Positions 22,765-30,948 of a DNA stretch of 41,616 nucleotides are shown here, piece by piece. Numbering within the stretch: the stretch's first letter is position 1; each line of letters starts with the position of its first letter. Both the position numbers and the translations under genes were made by a program. The notes beneath the pieces were generated by a model, which was not told the DNA's origin, did no database searches, and was given only the letters and a program-made list of their open reading frames with translations. Source of the stretch: Parcubacteria bacterium DG_74_3 (lineage in GTDB: Bacteria > Patescibacteriota > Minisyncoccia > Minisyncoccales > DG-74-3); the NCBI GenBank assembly GCA_001302985.1, contig LJNG01000003.1, positions 1-41,616 on the forward strand, given 5' to 3'.

Positions 22765-24042
22765 ATGAAGGAGCTCTTCAAAAAAATTACACCTTCTTTC
22801 CTAATTGACAAATATCACTATCTTCCTGCTCTTTTAGGGGCTTTTTTGTATGGATTTCCTTCAAAAAAACTAAAGATAGTTGGGATAACGGGCACCAATG
22901 GTAAGTCCACGGTGGTTAATTTGGTAAGCAAAATTTTAGAAGAAGCTGGTTTCCGGGTAGCTTCTACCTCTTCTATTGAATTTAAAATAGGAGAAAAAAA
23001 ATGGCCCAATACCTTAAGGATGACAATGATGGGAGGGTTTCAATTGCAAAGATTTTTGCGGCAAGCCCTTGGGGCTGGTTGTCAATACGCTGTCTTGGAA
23101 GTAACCTCAGAAGGAATTAAGCAATACCGGCATAAATTTATTGATTTTAGCATCGCTGTTTTGACCAATTTAACACCAGAACACATCGAGGCCCACGGTG
23201 GTTTTGAAAATTATAAAAAGGCAAAAGCAAAACTTTTTCAAATGACCAAAAAAATTCATGTGATAAATTTAGACGATGAGAATGTAGGGTATTTTTTGCA
23301 ATTCCCATCTGAGAAAAAAATTAGTTTCACCACCCTAGGAACAGATAGGGGTTTACCCTCTATCTCTGTAATTGGGGCGGAAAATACTCGAATTTTACCT
23401 TCGGGAGTAAAATTTTTTGTGAATAATGTTGAATTTAACTTAAAACTTCTTGGTAAGTTTAATATCTATAACGCCCTGGCCGCCGTTTGTGTTGGGTTAT
23501 CACAGGGTATTAGTTTAGAAACCTGTAAGTTGGCCCTAGAAAAAACCAGAGGAATACCGGGAAGAATGGAAGAGGTAATTTCTAGACCCTTTAAGGTAAT
23601 TGTAGATTATGCTTTTACACCCAATGCTTTAGAGCAGGTTTATTTAACACTCAAAAATAATTTTAACCCCTTAAAAATAATATGTGTTTTGGGTTCCTGT
23701 GGCGGGGGTCGCGATAAGTGGAAGAGACCGGTTTTAGGGAAATTGGCAGCCAGGTTTTGTGATGAAATCATCGTAACTAACGAAGACCCCTATGACGAAG
23801 ACCCAGGAGAAATAATAGAACAGATTGCAGATGGAACTAAAGGTAAAGCTAAAAAAATCTTAAATAGAAGAGAGGCAATCAGAGGGGCCTTAAAATTAGC
23901 GAATTCAGGCGATTTAATAATCATTACTGGCAAGGGTTGCGAACCCTCTATTTGTTTAGCTAAGGGAAAGAGGATACCCTGGGATGACAGGATGGTGGTT
24001 AGAGAAGAATTAAAGAGATTAAAAATTTCCCTTGTCAGGTAG
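22765..24042 (+). CDS. Mur ligase family protein, MurE-like
   Basis: A 425-aa ATP-dependent ligase of the Mur family. It probably adds the third residue to UDP-MurNAc-dipeptide in peptidoglycan precursor synthesis. P-loop GITGTNGKSTVVNL (about 38-51), central-domain LEVTSEGIKQYR and TNLTPEHIEAHG, and C-terminal domain VLGSCGGGRDKWKRP with TNEDPYDEDP are MurE-like. The usual DNPR selectivity motif is replaced by DPYDEDP, so the amino acid added cannot be predicted. It lacks the full N-terminal UDP-binding domain (425 against about 490 aa). Divergent from uvrB across an inverted repeat. Confidence 0.85.
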   Translation: MKELFKKITPSFLIDKYHYLPALLGAFLYGFPSKKLKIVGITGTNGKSTVVNLVSKILEEAGFRVASTSSIEFKIGEKKWPNTLRMTMMGGFQLQRFLRQALGAGCQYAVLEVTSEGIKQYRHKFIDFSIAVLTNLTPEHIEAHGGFENYKKAKAKLFQMTKKIHVINLDDENVGYFLQFPSEKKISFTTLGTDRGLPSISVIGAENTRILPSGVKFFVNNVEFNLKLLGKFNIYNALAAVCVGLSQGISLETCKLALEKTRGIPGRMEEVISRPFKVIVDYAFTPNALEQVYLTLKNNFNPLKIICVLGSCGGGRDKWKRPVLGKLAARFCDEIIVTNEDPYDEDPGEIIEQIADGTKGKAKKILNRREAIRGALKLANSGDLIIITGKGCEPSICLAKGKRIPWDDRMVVREELKRLKISLVR

Positions 24043-24174
24043 GAAACTGAACACTTTCCTTCGGCATCGGAAAACAGAGAAATTAGCAAAAGAGGAATAG
24101 AAAAATTAATAATAATGATAATTTTTCAAAAGATAAATTTTATTTTGTAAATATTAATATTAAGACCTCCTAAC
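24043..24174. other. Intergenic region
   Basis: A 132-bp AT-rich spacer after the Mur ligase gene. No convincing terminator, promoter pair or ORF is seen. Confidence 0.3.
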
Positions 24175-24900
24175 ATGAGAATTATTTTTCATTTTTTTTC
24201 TTTTGCTACAGCCATTGTTAATTTAATATTTTCAGTTCGGTTTTATTTTAGATATCAACAATCTAAAATGAAAACAATGCTAAGCTGTTCCCTATCTTCC
24301 ATTTTTGCATTTTTAGCTTTTATTATACTTGCCTTACCCCAATTAGTTTTATTCGATCCCACTTGGATTCAGATAGCTTTTATTTCAGTAGATATTTTAC
24401 TTTTAGGTTTTGTTCTGGGTTGGAGTTTGGTCTTATTAGAGTTGATGGAATGGCCTTCTTATGAAACGATAATTTTTAAGGTTTTTTCTTACTGGGTGCT
24501 GATATATATTTTTCTCAATGTGGTATTTTTTTCTCCATCAATTCAATTGGTATCAGACGGGGAAATCTATTATTGGATAAGTGGAACTCTCTGGTTGCAG
24601 AGTATAAATAGGGCATTACTAATAATTGCGGCTTTAGTAATATCAACTGTGTTTTTTTATTGGTCGAAAACTTTTCAAGAAGAAAAACAAAAAAAACTTT
24701 TTTGGCGAGTTTTCATAATAGGAATAGGACCGATAATAACAGCAACGGCTGGTTTTATATTTTGGGTTTTCCCTCTCTTTTATTTTTCACCCTTTCTATT
24801 GATTTTCTCCAGCCTTCTTGGTTTTTTAGGATTTTTTACGAGTTTTATTGTGAGCGTTGTTGTAATTCGATTTCCACAAGAAAAATCCTTAAAGAAATAA
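24175..24900 (+). CDS. Seven-helix membrane protein of unknown function
   Basis: A 241-aa protein that is almost wholly hydrophobic, with about seven membrane helices and short loops. It ends with a brief basic tail (FPQEKSLKK). The layout resembles the membrane sensor modules found at the N-terminus of some CPR histidine kinases, but no kinase domain or coiled coil is attached and no kinase is adjacent. The archease gene starts 6 bp downstream, so the two are probably co-transcribed, perhaps without functional connection. I recognise no named family. Confidence 0.65.
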   Translation: MRIIFHFFSFATAIVNLIFSVRFYFRYQQSKMKTMLSCSLSSIFAFLAFIILALPQLVLFDPTWIQIAFISVDILLLGFVLGWSLVLLELMEWPSYETIIFKVFSYWVLIYIFLNVVFFSPSIQLVSDGEIYYWISGTLWLQSINRALLIIAALVISTVFFYWSKTFQEEKQKKLFWRVFIIGIGPIITATAGFIFWVFPLFYFSPFLLIFSSLLGFLGFFTSFIVSVVVIRFPQEKSLKK

Positions 24901-24906
24901 TAGAAA

Positions 24907-25314
24907 ATGAAAAAATACGAAATTTTAGAGCATACAGCAGATTTAAAAATGAGAGCTTTTGGGAGAACCAAAGAAGAACTTTTTTTGAATATGCTTTTGG
25001 GTATGACAAACAGTTTGCGGGCTGAAATAAAAAAACAAAAATCAAAAATCAAAAAGATTAAAATAAAATCCTTAAATTTAAGCAATCTTTTAGTGGATTT
25101 TTTAAGTGAAGCTCTATATCTCACCCAGATAAATCGAGAAATTTACAACAAGATAAAATTTAAAAAATTTACTGATATAAAGCTAGAGGTAGAATTAATT
25201 GGTCAAAAAGTGGAAAGATTTAGTGAAGATATTAAGGCAGTAACTTATCATGATTTAGATGTTCGTCAGAGAAAAGACGGAACCTGGGAGGCAACAGTAT
25301 TATTTGACATCTAA
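24907..25314 (+). CDS. Archease
   Basis: A 135-aa protein of the archease (MTH1598/TM1083) family, the cofactor that speeds multiple turnover of the RNA ligase RtcB by promoting its guanylylation. The N-terminal EHTADLKMRAFGRTKEELF, the middle LLVDFLSEALYLT and the C-terminal AVTYHDLDVRQ with WEATVLFDI are characteristic, including the metal-binding Asp residues. A Lys-rich segment (KKQKSKIKKIKIK), encoded by a tandem CAAAAAT-type repeat, sits in the middle. It is followed 80 bp later by rtcB, as in many archaea and bacteria. Confidence 0.93.
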   Translation: MKKYEILEHTADLKMRAFGRTKEELFLNMLLGMTNSLRAEIKKQKSKIKKIKIKSLNLSNLLVDFLSEALYLTQINREIYNKIKFKKFTDIKLEVELIGQKVERFSEDIKAVTYHDLDVRQRKDGTWEATVLFDI

Positions 25315-25338
25315 ATTTTGTTTAGCAAATTTTAATCC

Positions 25339-25368
25339 AAGGGCGTCCCAGGACACCCTTTATTTTTT
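25339..25368 (+). terminator. Possible terminator between archease and rtcB
   Basis: AAGGG..TCC - CA - GGA..CCCTT forms an interrupted hairpin at 25339-25360, followed by a T-rich run. It may reduce read-through from archease to rtcB. Confidence 0.5.
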
Positions 25369-25394
25369 CTGGAGTTTAAGATAGGATAATCTAT

Positions 25395-26840
25395 ATGATT
25401 GCAAAAAAAGATTTCAAGAAGCTTTCAGAGTGGCTTTGGGAGATTCCTCAATCTTTTAGGCAAGATATGCGAGTTCCCGCTCGAATTTATGTTTCAGAAA
25501 AAATGCTGGAAGATACCTTTGGAGACAAATCCATTGACCAACTGGTTAATGTAGCCACCCTACCTGGAATAACAAAATATAGTTTAGCCATGCCCGACAT
25601 TCACGAGGGCTATGGTTTTCCTATCGGTGGGGTAGCAGCAATGGATATTTCAACAGGAGTCATTTCACCAGGAGGAGTTGGTTATGATATCAATTGTGGA
25701 GTCAGGGCTTTAAAATCAAATCTAGAACAAAAAGAAGCTCAGCCTTTCTTAGATAAATTAGCAATCAAGATTCAACGAGAAGTACCTTCAGGTTTAGGAC
25801 GAGGACGACAAATAAAATTAGATACTACTTCGGTTAATAAAATTCTTGAAGGCGGAGTAAAAAGATTGGTTGAAAAAGGTTTCGGGGAAAAAGAAGATAT
25901 TGAAAGCTGTGAGTCTGAAGGCCAACTTCCCCAGGCCGATGCTTCTACTGTTTCTGAGAAAGCTAAAAATCGTGGTCGAGATCAGGTGGGCACCTTAGGT
26001 TCCGGCAACCACTTTTTAGAGATTCAAAAGGTAGAAAAAATTTTTGAAGAAGAAGTGGCTAAAATTTTCGGTCTATTTCCAGACCAAATATTGATTATGA
26101 TTCATACCGGTAGCCGAGGACTAGGTCACCAAATAGCTACTGATTATATAAGAGAAATGATGAGAGCTATGCTAAAATATGGTATAATACTGCCCGACCG
26201 AGAATTAGCCGCTTCTCCTATAAATTCTCCAGAAGGAAAAGGCTATTTTTCAGCCATGGCTTGTGGGGCAAATTATGCCTGGGCCAATCGTCAAATGATT
26301 ACCCATTATGTCAGAAAAGCCTGGACAGATGTTCTGGGCAGTCAAGCTTCTTCTTTGGAATTACTTTATGACGTAGCCCATAACATTGCCAAAATAGAAG
26401 AGCACGAAGTAAACGGCAAGCCAAAAAAACTGGTTGTTCACCGAAAAGGAGCTACTCGAGCCTTTCCTCCTCAGCATCCAGAAATACCAAAAAAATACCA
26501 GAAAGTTGGACAGCCAGTTATTATCCCGGGCACCATGGGAACCGCTTCTTATATTCTGGTTGGAACTGAAAAATCTAAGGAGGCCTGGTATACTGTTTGT
26601 CACGGAGCAGGCAGGGTAATGTCTCGACACGCCGCCATTAGAAGTTTTCCCGGCAACCAGGTTGTCCAAAACCTGGAAACAAAAGGTATTATTGTTAAAT
26701 ACTGGGGATTGAGAGGAATTGCCGAAGAAGCCCCGGGGGCTTATAAAGACGTAGATGATGTTGTAGAGGTAATACACAGTTCTGGCTTATCAAAAAAAGT
26801 TGCTAGATTAGTTCCTTTAGCTGTAATTAAAGGAGAATAA
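25395..26840 (+). CDS. rtcB: RNA-splicing ligase RtcB
   Basis: A 481-aa GTP- and Mn-dependent ligase joining 2',3'-cyclic phosphate (or 3'-phosphate) RNA ends to 5'-OH ends, acting in tRNA splicing or RNA repair. Conserved active-site segments are present: MPDIHEGYGFPIGG, GGVGYDINCGVR with the metal-binding Asp and Cys, GTLGSGNHFLE, HTGSRGLGHQ, HNIAKIEEHE, and CHGAGRVMSRHAA, which carries the guanylylated His. Length is standard. Archease lies upstream, and a cyclase (rtcA) lies near the right edge, so RNA end-processing and ligation are both represented. Confidence 0.97.
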   Translation: MIAKKDFKKLSEWLWEIPQSFRQDMRVPARIYVSEKMLEDTFGDKSIDQLVNVATLPGITKYSLAMPDIHEGYGFPIGGVAAMDISTGVISPGGVGYDINCGVRALKSNLEQKEAQPFLDKLAIKIQREVPSGLGRGRQIKLDTTSVNKILEGGVKRLVEKGFGEKEDIESCESEGQLPQADASTVSEKAKNRGRDQVGTLGSGNHFLEIQKVEKIFEEEVAKIFGLFPDQILIMIHTGSRGLGHQIATDYIREMMRAMLKYGIILPDRELAASPINSPEGKGYFSAMACGANYAWANRQMITHYVRKAWTDVLGSQASSLELLYDVAHNIAKIEEHEVNGKPKKLVVHRKGATRAFPPQHPEIPKKYQKVGQPVIIPGTMGTASYILVGTEKSKEAWYTVCHGAGRVMSRHAAIRSFPGNQVVQNLETKGIIVKYWGLRGIAEEAPGAYKDVDDVVEVIHSSGLSKKVARLVPLAVIKGE

Positions 26841-26845
26841 ACCCG

Positions 26846-26914
26846 GTAGTTAAATTTTGAATCGCTTCGCGATATTAGTTTTTCTTAATGAAAAACTAGT
26901 CAAAATTCTACTAC
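26846..26914. repeat. Cloverleaf-like inverted-repeat element
   Basis: A 69-bp element closed by GTAGT/ACTAC (26846-26850 with 26910-26914) and AATTTTGA/TCAAAATT (26853-26860 with 26900-26907). Inside are two hairpins: ATCGC-TTC-GCGAT (26861-26873) and TAGTTTTTC-TTAAT-GAAAAACTA (26876-26898). It would fold as a three-way junction on either strand. It sits between rtcB and lemA and lacks a terminal T-run. No second copy was seen in the window. It may be a MITE/REP-like remnant or a processed RNA. Confidence 0.6.
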
Positions 26915-26951
26915 AGGAGAAAGGTCGTAAGATAATTTAAAAGTTTATTTT

Positions 26952-27506
26952 ATGGAAATAATTACCATTATTTTAATTGTTGTTGGTCTTTTGGTTCTCT
27001 GGGTAATCGTTACTTTTAATGGTTTGGTAAGATTGCGCAATAGAGCCAAAGAGGCCTGGGCAGACATAGATGTTCAATTGAAAAGACGCTATGATTTAAT
27101 ACCAAATCTGATTGAAACGGTGAAAGGTTACGCTGCTCATGAAAAAGAGGTTTTTGAGAAAGTAACAGAAGCTCGAAGTCGAGCAATAGGAGCTCAGAGT
27201 CCGAAAGAAAAGGGAGAAGCTGAAAATGCGCTCTCCAACACCCTTAAAACTCTTTTTGCCGTTGCTGAAAACTATCCTGAATTAAAAGCTTCAGAAAATT
27301 TTCTTGAACTACAGAGAGAGCTCCGTGATACCGAAGATAAAGTTCAGGCAGCCCGAAGATTTTATAATGCAAACGTTAGAGACCTGAGTATTAAAATTGA
27401 AATCTTTCCTGCCAATATCGTAGCCACGCTTTTTAAATTCAAAAAGATGGAACTTTTTGAGCTAACAGAAGCCATAGAAAGAGAAGCTCCAAAAGTAAGG
27501 TTCTAA
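26952..27506 (+). CDS. LemA family protein
   Basis: A 184-aa protein with one N-terminal membrane helix (about 3-22, ITIILIVVGLLVLWVIVTF) followed by a long helical bundle. The family phrases RAKEAWADIDVQLKRRYDLIPNL and VKGYA, then AENYPELKASENFLELQRELRDTE and ARRFYNANV, are fully preserved. The function of LemA proteins is unresolved; they often sit beside HtpX-type metalloproteases, as here (19 bp apart). The pair is likely to act in membrane protein quality control, by analogy. Confidence 0.94.
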   Translation: MEIITIILIVVGLLVLWVIVTFNGLVRLRNRAKEAWADIDVQLKRRYDLIPNLIETVKGYAAHEKEVFEKVTEARSRAIGAQSPKEKGEAENALSNTLKTLFAVAENYPELKASENFLELQRELRDTEDKVQAARRFYNANVRDLSIKIEIFPANIVATLFKFKKMELFELTEAIEREAPKVRF

Positions 27507-27525
27507 ATAAAATTGTCTGAAGCGT

Positions 27526-28425
27526 ATGGCCACCCTTTACACCCAAGCAGACTCCAATGTCCGTAAAACCTGGATTTTATTAATTCTTTTTTTGGTTTTT
27601 ATCATTAGCCTGGGATGGTTTTTTAGTTATCTATTAGAAACTCCAGTTATTTTATGGGTATCTGTATTCTTTAGTAGTTTAACCGCCTTTTTAAGTTTCT
27701 GGTATTCAGATAAAATTGTCCTTTTGATTTCTCGGGCTAAATTAATTGAGAAAAGAGAAAACCCAGAACTTTATCGGCTTGTCGAAAACCTTAGTATTAC
27801 TGCTGGTCTATCCCTGCCAAAGATTTATATTATTAATGAACTCCAACCCAATGCTTTTGCCACTGGCCGCGATCCAAAACACGCAGTTATAGCCATTACC
27901 AGAGGTCTTTTGGAAAAATTAGAAAGAGTAGAATTAGAAGGGGTTCTTGCTCACGAGTTAGCTCATATTGGAAACAAGGACATGCTTTTGGGTAGTGTTT
28001 TGGTGGTTTTGGTTGGAATTGTCTCAATGATTTCTGACTACTTTCTCAGACTGAGCCGGTTTGGATCTAGAAAAAGAGATTCCAGAGACTCTGGCAGACC
28101 CCTCCTTTCAATAATCGGAATTATAGCTGCAATTTTAGCTCCCATTGCCGCCACCCTCATTCAGTTGGCTATTTCGAGAAAAAGAGAGTTTTTAGCCGAC
28201 GCTACCGGAGCTCTTTTAACCCGCTATCCCGAAGGATTAGCAAGGGCCCTAGAGAAGATTTCAACTGATCCCAGTCCCCTGGGGGTAGCGAACAATGCCA
28301 CCCATCATTTATATATTGTGAGTCCCCTAAAAGGAATGGAGTCTAAAAATTGGATAGCTAAACTGTTTATGACCCATCCTCCAATTGAAGAGAGAATCAA
28401 AGCTTTGCGGGGGATGGAAGTATAG
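27526..28425 (+). CDS. htpX: HtpX-like M48 family membrane metalloprotease
   Basis: A 299-aa membrane zinc protease expected to degrade misfolded membrane proteins. There are two N-terminal helices (about 18-55), then the zinc-binding HExxH motif in LAHELAHIGN (about 142-146), a second helix pair with the third-ligand Glu in KREFLADATGALLT, and a C-terminal MTHPPIEERIKAL signature. All features of HtpX are present and length is normal. It is translated from the same unit as lemA. A repeat-rich intergenic stretch follows. Confidence 0.94.
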   Translation: MATLYTQADSNVRKTWILLILFLVFIISLGWFFSYLLETPVILWVSVFFSSLTAFLSFWYSDKIVLLISRAKLIEKRENPELYRLVENLSITAGLSLPKIYIINELQPNAFATGRDPKHAVIAITRGLLEKLERVELEGVLAHELAHIGNKDMLLGSVLVVLVGIVSMISDYFLRLSRFGSRKRDSRDSGRPLLSIIGIIAAILAPIAATLIQLAISRKREFLADATGALLTRYPEGLARALEKISTDPSPLGVANNATHHLYIVSPLKGMESKNWIAKLFMTHPPIEERIKALRGMEV

Positions 28426-28432
28426 TTTAAAT

Positions 28433-28503
28433 GCAAAATTCCCCGAAGGAAAGCCTTCGGCTTCTAACGGGGCAAGCAAATTGCAAAATGCAAAATGCAA
28501 AAT
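28433..28503. repeat. Hairpin plus tandem GCAAAAT heptamers
   Basis: CCGAAGG-AAAG-CCTTCGG (28443-28460) nests near CCCCG/CGGGG (28441-28445 with 28468-28472). One GCAAAAT heptamer precedes the fold (28433) and three tandem copies follow it (28483-28503). Similar short-period AT-rich repeats occur elsewhere in the window, some inside genes. A shadow ORF passes through the region. Confidence 0.6.
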
Positions 28504-28521
28504 TAAAAATTTTAGCTTTAA

Positions 28522-28677
28522 ATGAAACGAAAGAAATTGCCAAAAAGTTTGCGCAAATATATTCGTCAAGAAAAAGCCCGAATTCGGCAGGAAGTTTTAG
28601 ATTTAGAAGAACAAAATAAATTAATTGAAGAACTTTATAAAAAAGTTTTTGAAAAAATAAATAAAACAAAAAAATGA
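28522..28677 (+). CDS. Small basic helical protein (51 aa)
   Basis: A short gene starting ATG 28522. The product begins MKRKKLPKSLRKYIRQEKARI, continues with a Leu/Glu-rich helix (EEQNKLIEELYKK) and ends with Lys. It is basic at the start and amphipathic at the end. The stop overlaps the ATG of the NIF3-like gene by ATGA, the coupling seen for genuine neighbours in this genome, which supports it as a real gene. The family is not named to my knowledge. It may bind nucleic acid, judging only from its charge. Confidence 0.6.
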   Translation: MKRKKLPKSLRKYIRQEKARIRQEVLDLEEQNKLIEELYKKVFEKINKTKK

Positions 28678-29627
28678 AGATAAACGAAATTCACAACCTA
28701 GCCATTCAGAAAAGTATTGAAGCTGATTTTCGGGGGAGGCAAGGGATAGAGAGGTTTTTGAAAAGAAAAAAAGAAGAATACGAGAAGCTTCCAGAGGAAA
28801 AGAAAGAAGATTTTGACAAAGAAGCCCTCATCAACCCTTATTTAGACTCCAGGGTTTTAAATGTGGCTGAAGATAAAGAAATTAAAAAGATTTTAATTGG
28901 CATTGATATGGAGCCTGCGGAAATTCTCTTAGCTAAAGAAATCGGCGGAATTGATTTAATAATTTCTCACCATCCCTTAGGTAGGGGTTTAGCTCATCTC
29001 TCAGAGGTAATGGAGCTTCAAGTTGATGTTTTAAATCAATATGGAGTACCTGTTAATATTGCCGAAGGATTAATGACAGAAAGGATTTCCGAAGTTGCTC
29101 GGGGAGTGAATGCTGCCAATCACCAACGGACAGTAGATACGGCAAAGTTACTCGGATTTAATTTAATGTGTTTACATACCGTTTGTGACAATTTAGCTGC
29201 AAAATTTATTAAAGATAGGGTCGAAAAAGAAGATAGTTTAATGCGCCTTGAAGACCTTTTAAGTTTTTTGAAAGAAATCCCGGAATATAAAACAGCCACA
29301 AAAATCGGAGCTGGCCCTAAAATTTTCGTAGGAAAAGAAAAAAACCGTTGCGGCAAAATTGCCATAACCGAACTGACCGGAGGTACCGAAGGCTCACCCA
29401 AACTCTACGAAAAAATGGCGATCGCTGGTATTGGAACTGTAGTTGGAATGCATATTTCCGAGGAGCATAAAAAAGAAGCCGAAGCTTCCCACGTCAATGT
29501 GGTAATTGCAGGTCATATGTCTTCTGATTCTTTGGGTATCAATCTCTTTTTAGATGAATTAGAAAAGAGGGGTATTGAAATTATTCCCTGTTCAGGATTA
29601 ATTAGGGTTTCCAGAGTTAAAAAATAA
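28674..29627 (+). CDS. NIF3/DUF34 family protein (GTP cyclohydrolase I type 2-like)
   Basis: A 317-aa protein with the dinuclear-metal site of the NIF3 family: LIISHHPLGRG (about 98-108) supplies the His pair, and a C-terminal segment VVIAGHMSSDSLGINLFLDELEKRG supplies the other ligands. Family members form hexameric rings; their reaction is unsettled, and the annotation as GTP cyclohydrolase is not well supported. A charged N-terminal extension (about 15-50) is longer than in standard members. It overlaps the small basic gene and ends just before a terminator. Confidence 0.87.
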   Translation: MKINEIHNLAIQKSIEADFRGRQGIERFLKRKKEEYEKLPEEKKEDFDKEALINPYLDSRVLNVAEDKEIKKILIGIDMEPAEILLAKEIGGIDLIISHHPLGRGLAHLSEVMELQVDVLNQYGVPVNIAEGLMTERISEVARGVNAANHQRTVDTAKLLGFNLMCLHTVCDNLAAKFIKDRVEKEDSLMRLEDLLSFLKEIPEYKTATKIGAGPKIFVGKEKNRCGKIAITELTGGTEGSPKLYEKMAIAGIGTVVGMHISEEHKKEAEASHVNVVIAGHMSSDSLGINLFLDELEKRGIEIIPCSGLIRVSRVKK

Positions 29628-29651
29628 TTTAAATCAAAAGAAAATTTAAAA

Positions 29652-29675
29652 ACTGGCTGAAAAAGCCAGTTTTTT
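29652..29675 (+). terminator. Intrinsic terminator after the NIF3-like gene
   Basis: ACTGGCT (29652-29658) pairs with AGCCAGT (29664-29670) around a five-base loop, followed by six T's counting the last stem base. Confidence 0.85.
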
Positions 29676-29699
29676 ATGTTAAAATAAAAATAGAAAACC

Positions 29700-30839
29700 A
29701 TGAGAATAGGAATTGCCACGGTTCCATTAGATTACGGAAAGTGTCCTCCTTGGCTTTTCGATAGAATGAAAAAATTAGCCCGAGGAATTGTCTTAGCAAT
29801 TTGCGAAGAGTTTGGACCAGAAGAGTTTTTAAAAAGATTGTCCAATCCTGTCTGGTTTCAAAGTTTGGGCTGCGTGATGGGTTTTGATTGGAATTCTTCG
29901 GGTTTAACTACAACTACCCTAGGAGCTTTAAAAGAGGGTTTAAGAAGTTTAGAAAATAATTTAGGTATTTTTGTCTGTGGGGGCAAGGGGAAAACCTCAA
30001 AAAAGACCCCAGAGCAGATTAAACAATGGGGACAATTTTTGGGTTGGTCAGAAAAAGAAACCCAACGGTTAGTTTATGCCTCCAAAATTTCAGCCAAGGT
30101 TGATTCGAGCTTAATTCAGGACAATTTTTCAATCTATCACCATAACTTAATTTTCACAAAGTCTGGTAAATGGACAGTGGTGCAGCAAGGTATGAACACT
30201 TTTTTGCAAAAAGCGCGGCGATATCACTGGGCCTCTCAAGGAGTGAAAGATTTCGTTGAAGAGCCCCATTCTGGCATTATTTCTGATGTGCACACCAAAC
30301 CTCTTAATTTAACTGCCAAAGAAAGCAAAACCAATAAAGAGATTTCTACCGAATTAGTAAGGGAAGAACCTCAAACATTTCTGAGAGACATTAAAATCAT
30401 ATCTGAAAAATCTAACAGCTTAATGAAACAGAAAAAACTACCAGGATTTACCGAAATGGAGCTAAGCAACATTGAGTTTTATTGGCATCCGGTTTTAAAT
30501 GAAAAATTTAACCTTAAAAGATTAAAAAAAACAGCAGAGAAACTCCATTTTTTAAAACCCAAAAATTTTGAAGAACTGTTAAGTACAGAAGGAATAGGGC
30601 CTCGCACTATCAGAGCGCTATCTTTAGTGGCTGAAATTATTTATGGAGCTAAACCCTCCTATGAAGATCCGACAAGGTATTCTTTTGCCCACGGAGGGAA
30701 AGACGCCACTCCCTATCCCGTGGACAGAGAGGTATATGACCAAACCTTAAAGATTTTTGAAAGAGGAATTAAAAAAAGCCAAATAACTCTCCGAGAAAAA
30801 AACGAAGCTCAACAAAGATTACATTCTTTTAACAGATGA
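29700..30839 (+). CDS. DUF763 family protein
   Basis: A 379-aa protein of the DUF763 family, found in archaea and some bacteria and of unknown function. Characteristic phrases include GIATVPLDYGKCPPWLF at the N-terminus, SLGCVMGFDWNSSG (about 58-71), GIFVCGGKGKTS (about 95-106), YHHNLIF and QQGMN. The C-terminal part has a helix-hairpin-helix-like EGIGPRTIRAL (about 299-309) and FAHGGKDATPYPV, which suggest nucleic-acid contact (inference). It sits between a terminator and the presenilin-like protease gene. Confidence 0.87.
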   Translation: MRIGIATVPLDYGKCPPWLFDRMKKLARGIVLAICEEFGPEEFLKRLSNPVWFQSLGCVMGFDWNSSGLTTTTLGALKEGLRSLENNLGIFVCGGKGKTSKKTPEQIKQWGQFLGWSEKETQRLVYASKISAKVDSSLIQDNFSIYHHNLIFTKSGKWTVVQQGMNTFLQKARRYHWASQGVKDFVEEPHSGIISDVHTKPLNLTAKESKTNKEISTELVREEPQTFLRDIKIISEKSNSLMKQKKLPGFTEMELSNIEFYWHPVLNEKFNLKRLKKTAEKLHFLKPKNFEELLSTEGIGPRTIRALSLVAEIIYGAKPSYEDPTRYSFAHGGKDATPYPVDREVYDQTLKIFERGIKKSQITLREKNEAQQRLHSFNR

Positions 30840-30840
30840 T

Positions 30841-30948
30841 ATGAAAAAATGTTCCCCAAAAAGAAGGGTTTCCTACCGAACTCCAGACCGCTTTATTAAC
30901 CAAAAATATCAAAACATTACCAGATGCAAAGCGAAGAGAAAAAAATAG
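30841..30948 (+). CDS. Possible 35-aa basic peptide
   Basis: A short frame from ATG 30841, one base after the DUF763 stop codon, encodes MKKCSPKRRVSYRTPDRFIN and ends with a Lys-rich tail (KAKRKK). It has two Cys and overlaps the start of the protease gene in another frame by 25 bp. The tight coupling argues for it; the small size and lack of a ribosome-binding site argue against. Kept as a weak candidate. Confidence 0.25.
   Translation: MKKCSPKRRVSYRTPDRFINQKYQNITRCKAKRKK

Noticed and set aside
24660-25025. 121-aa ORF overlapping the membrane protein and archease
   Set aside because: Both overlapped genes have clear frames and motifs; this is a shadow frame.
28431-28619. Plus-strand 62-aa ORF after htpX
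   Set aside because: It is made of hairpin and GCAAAAT repeat sequence and overlaps the better 51-aa frame.
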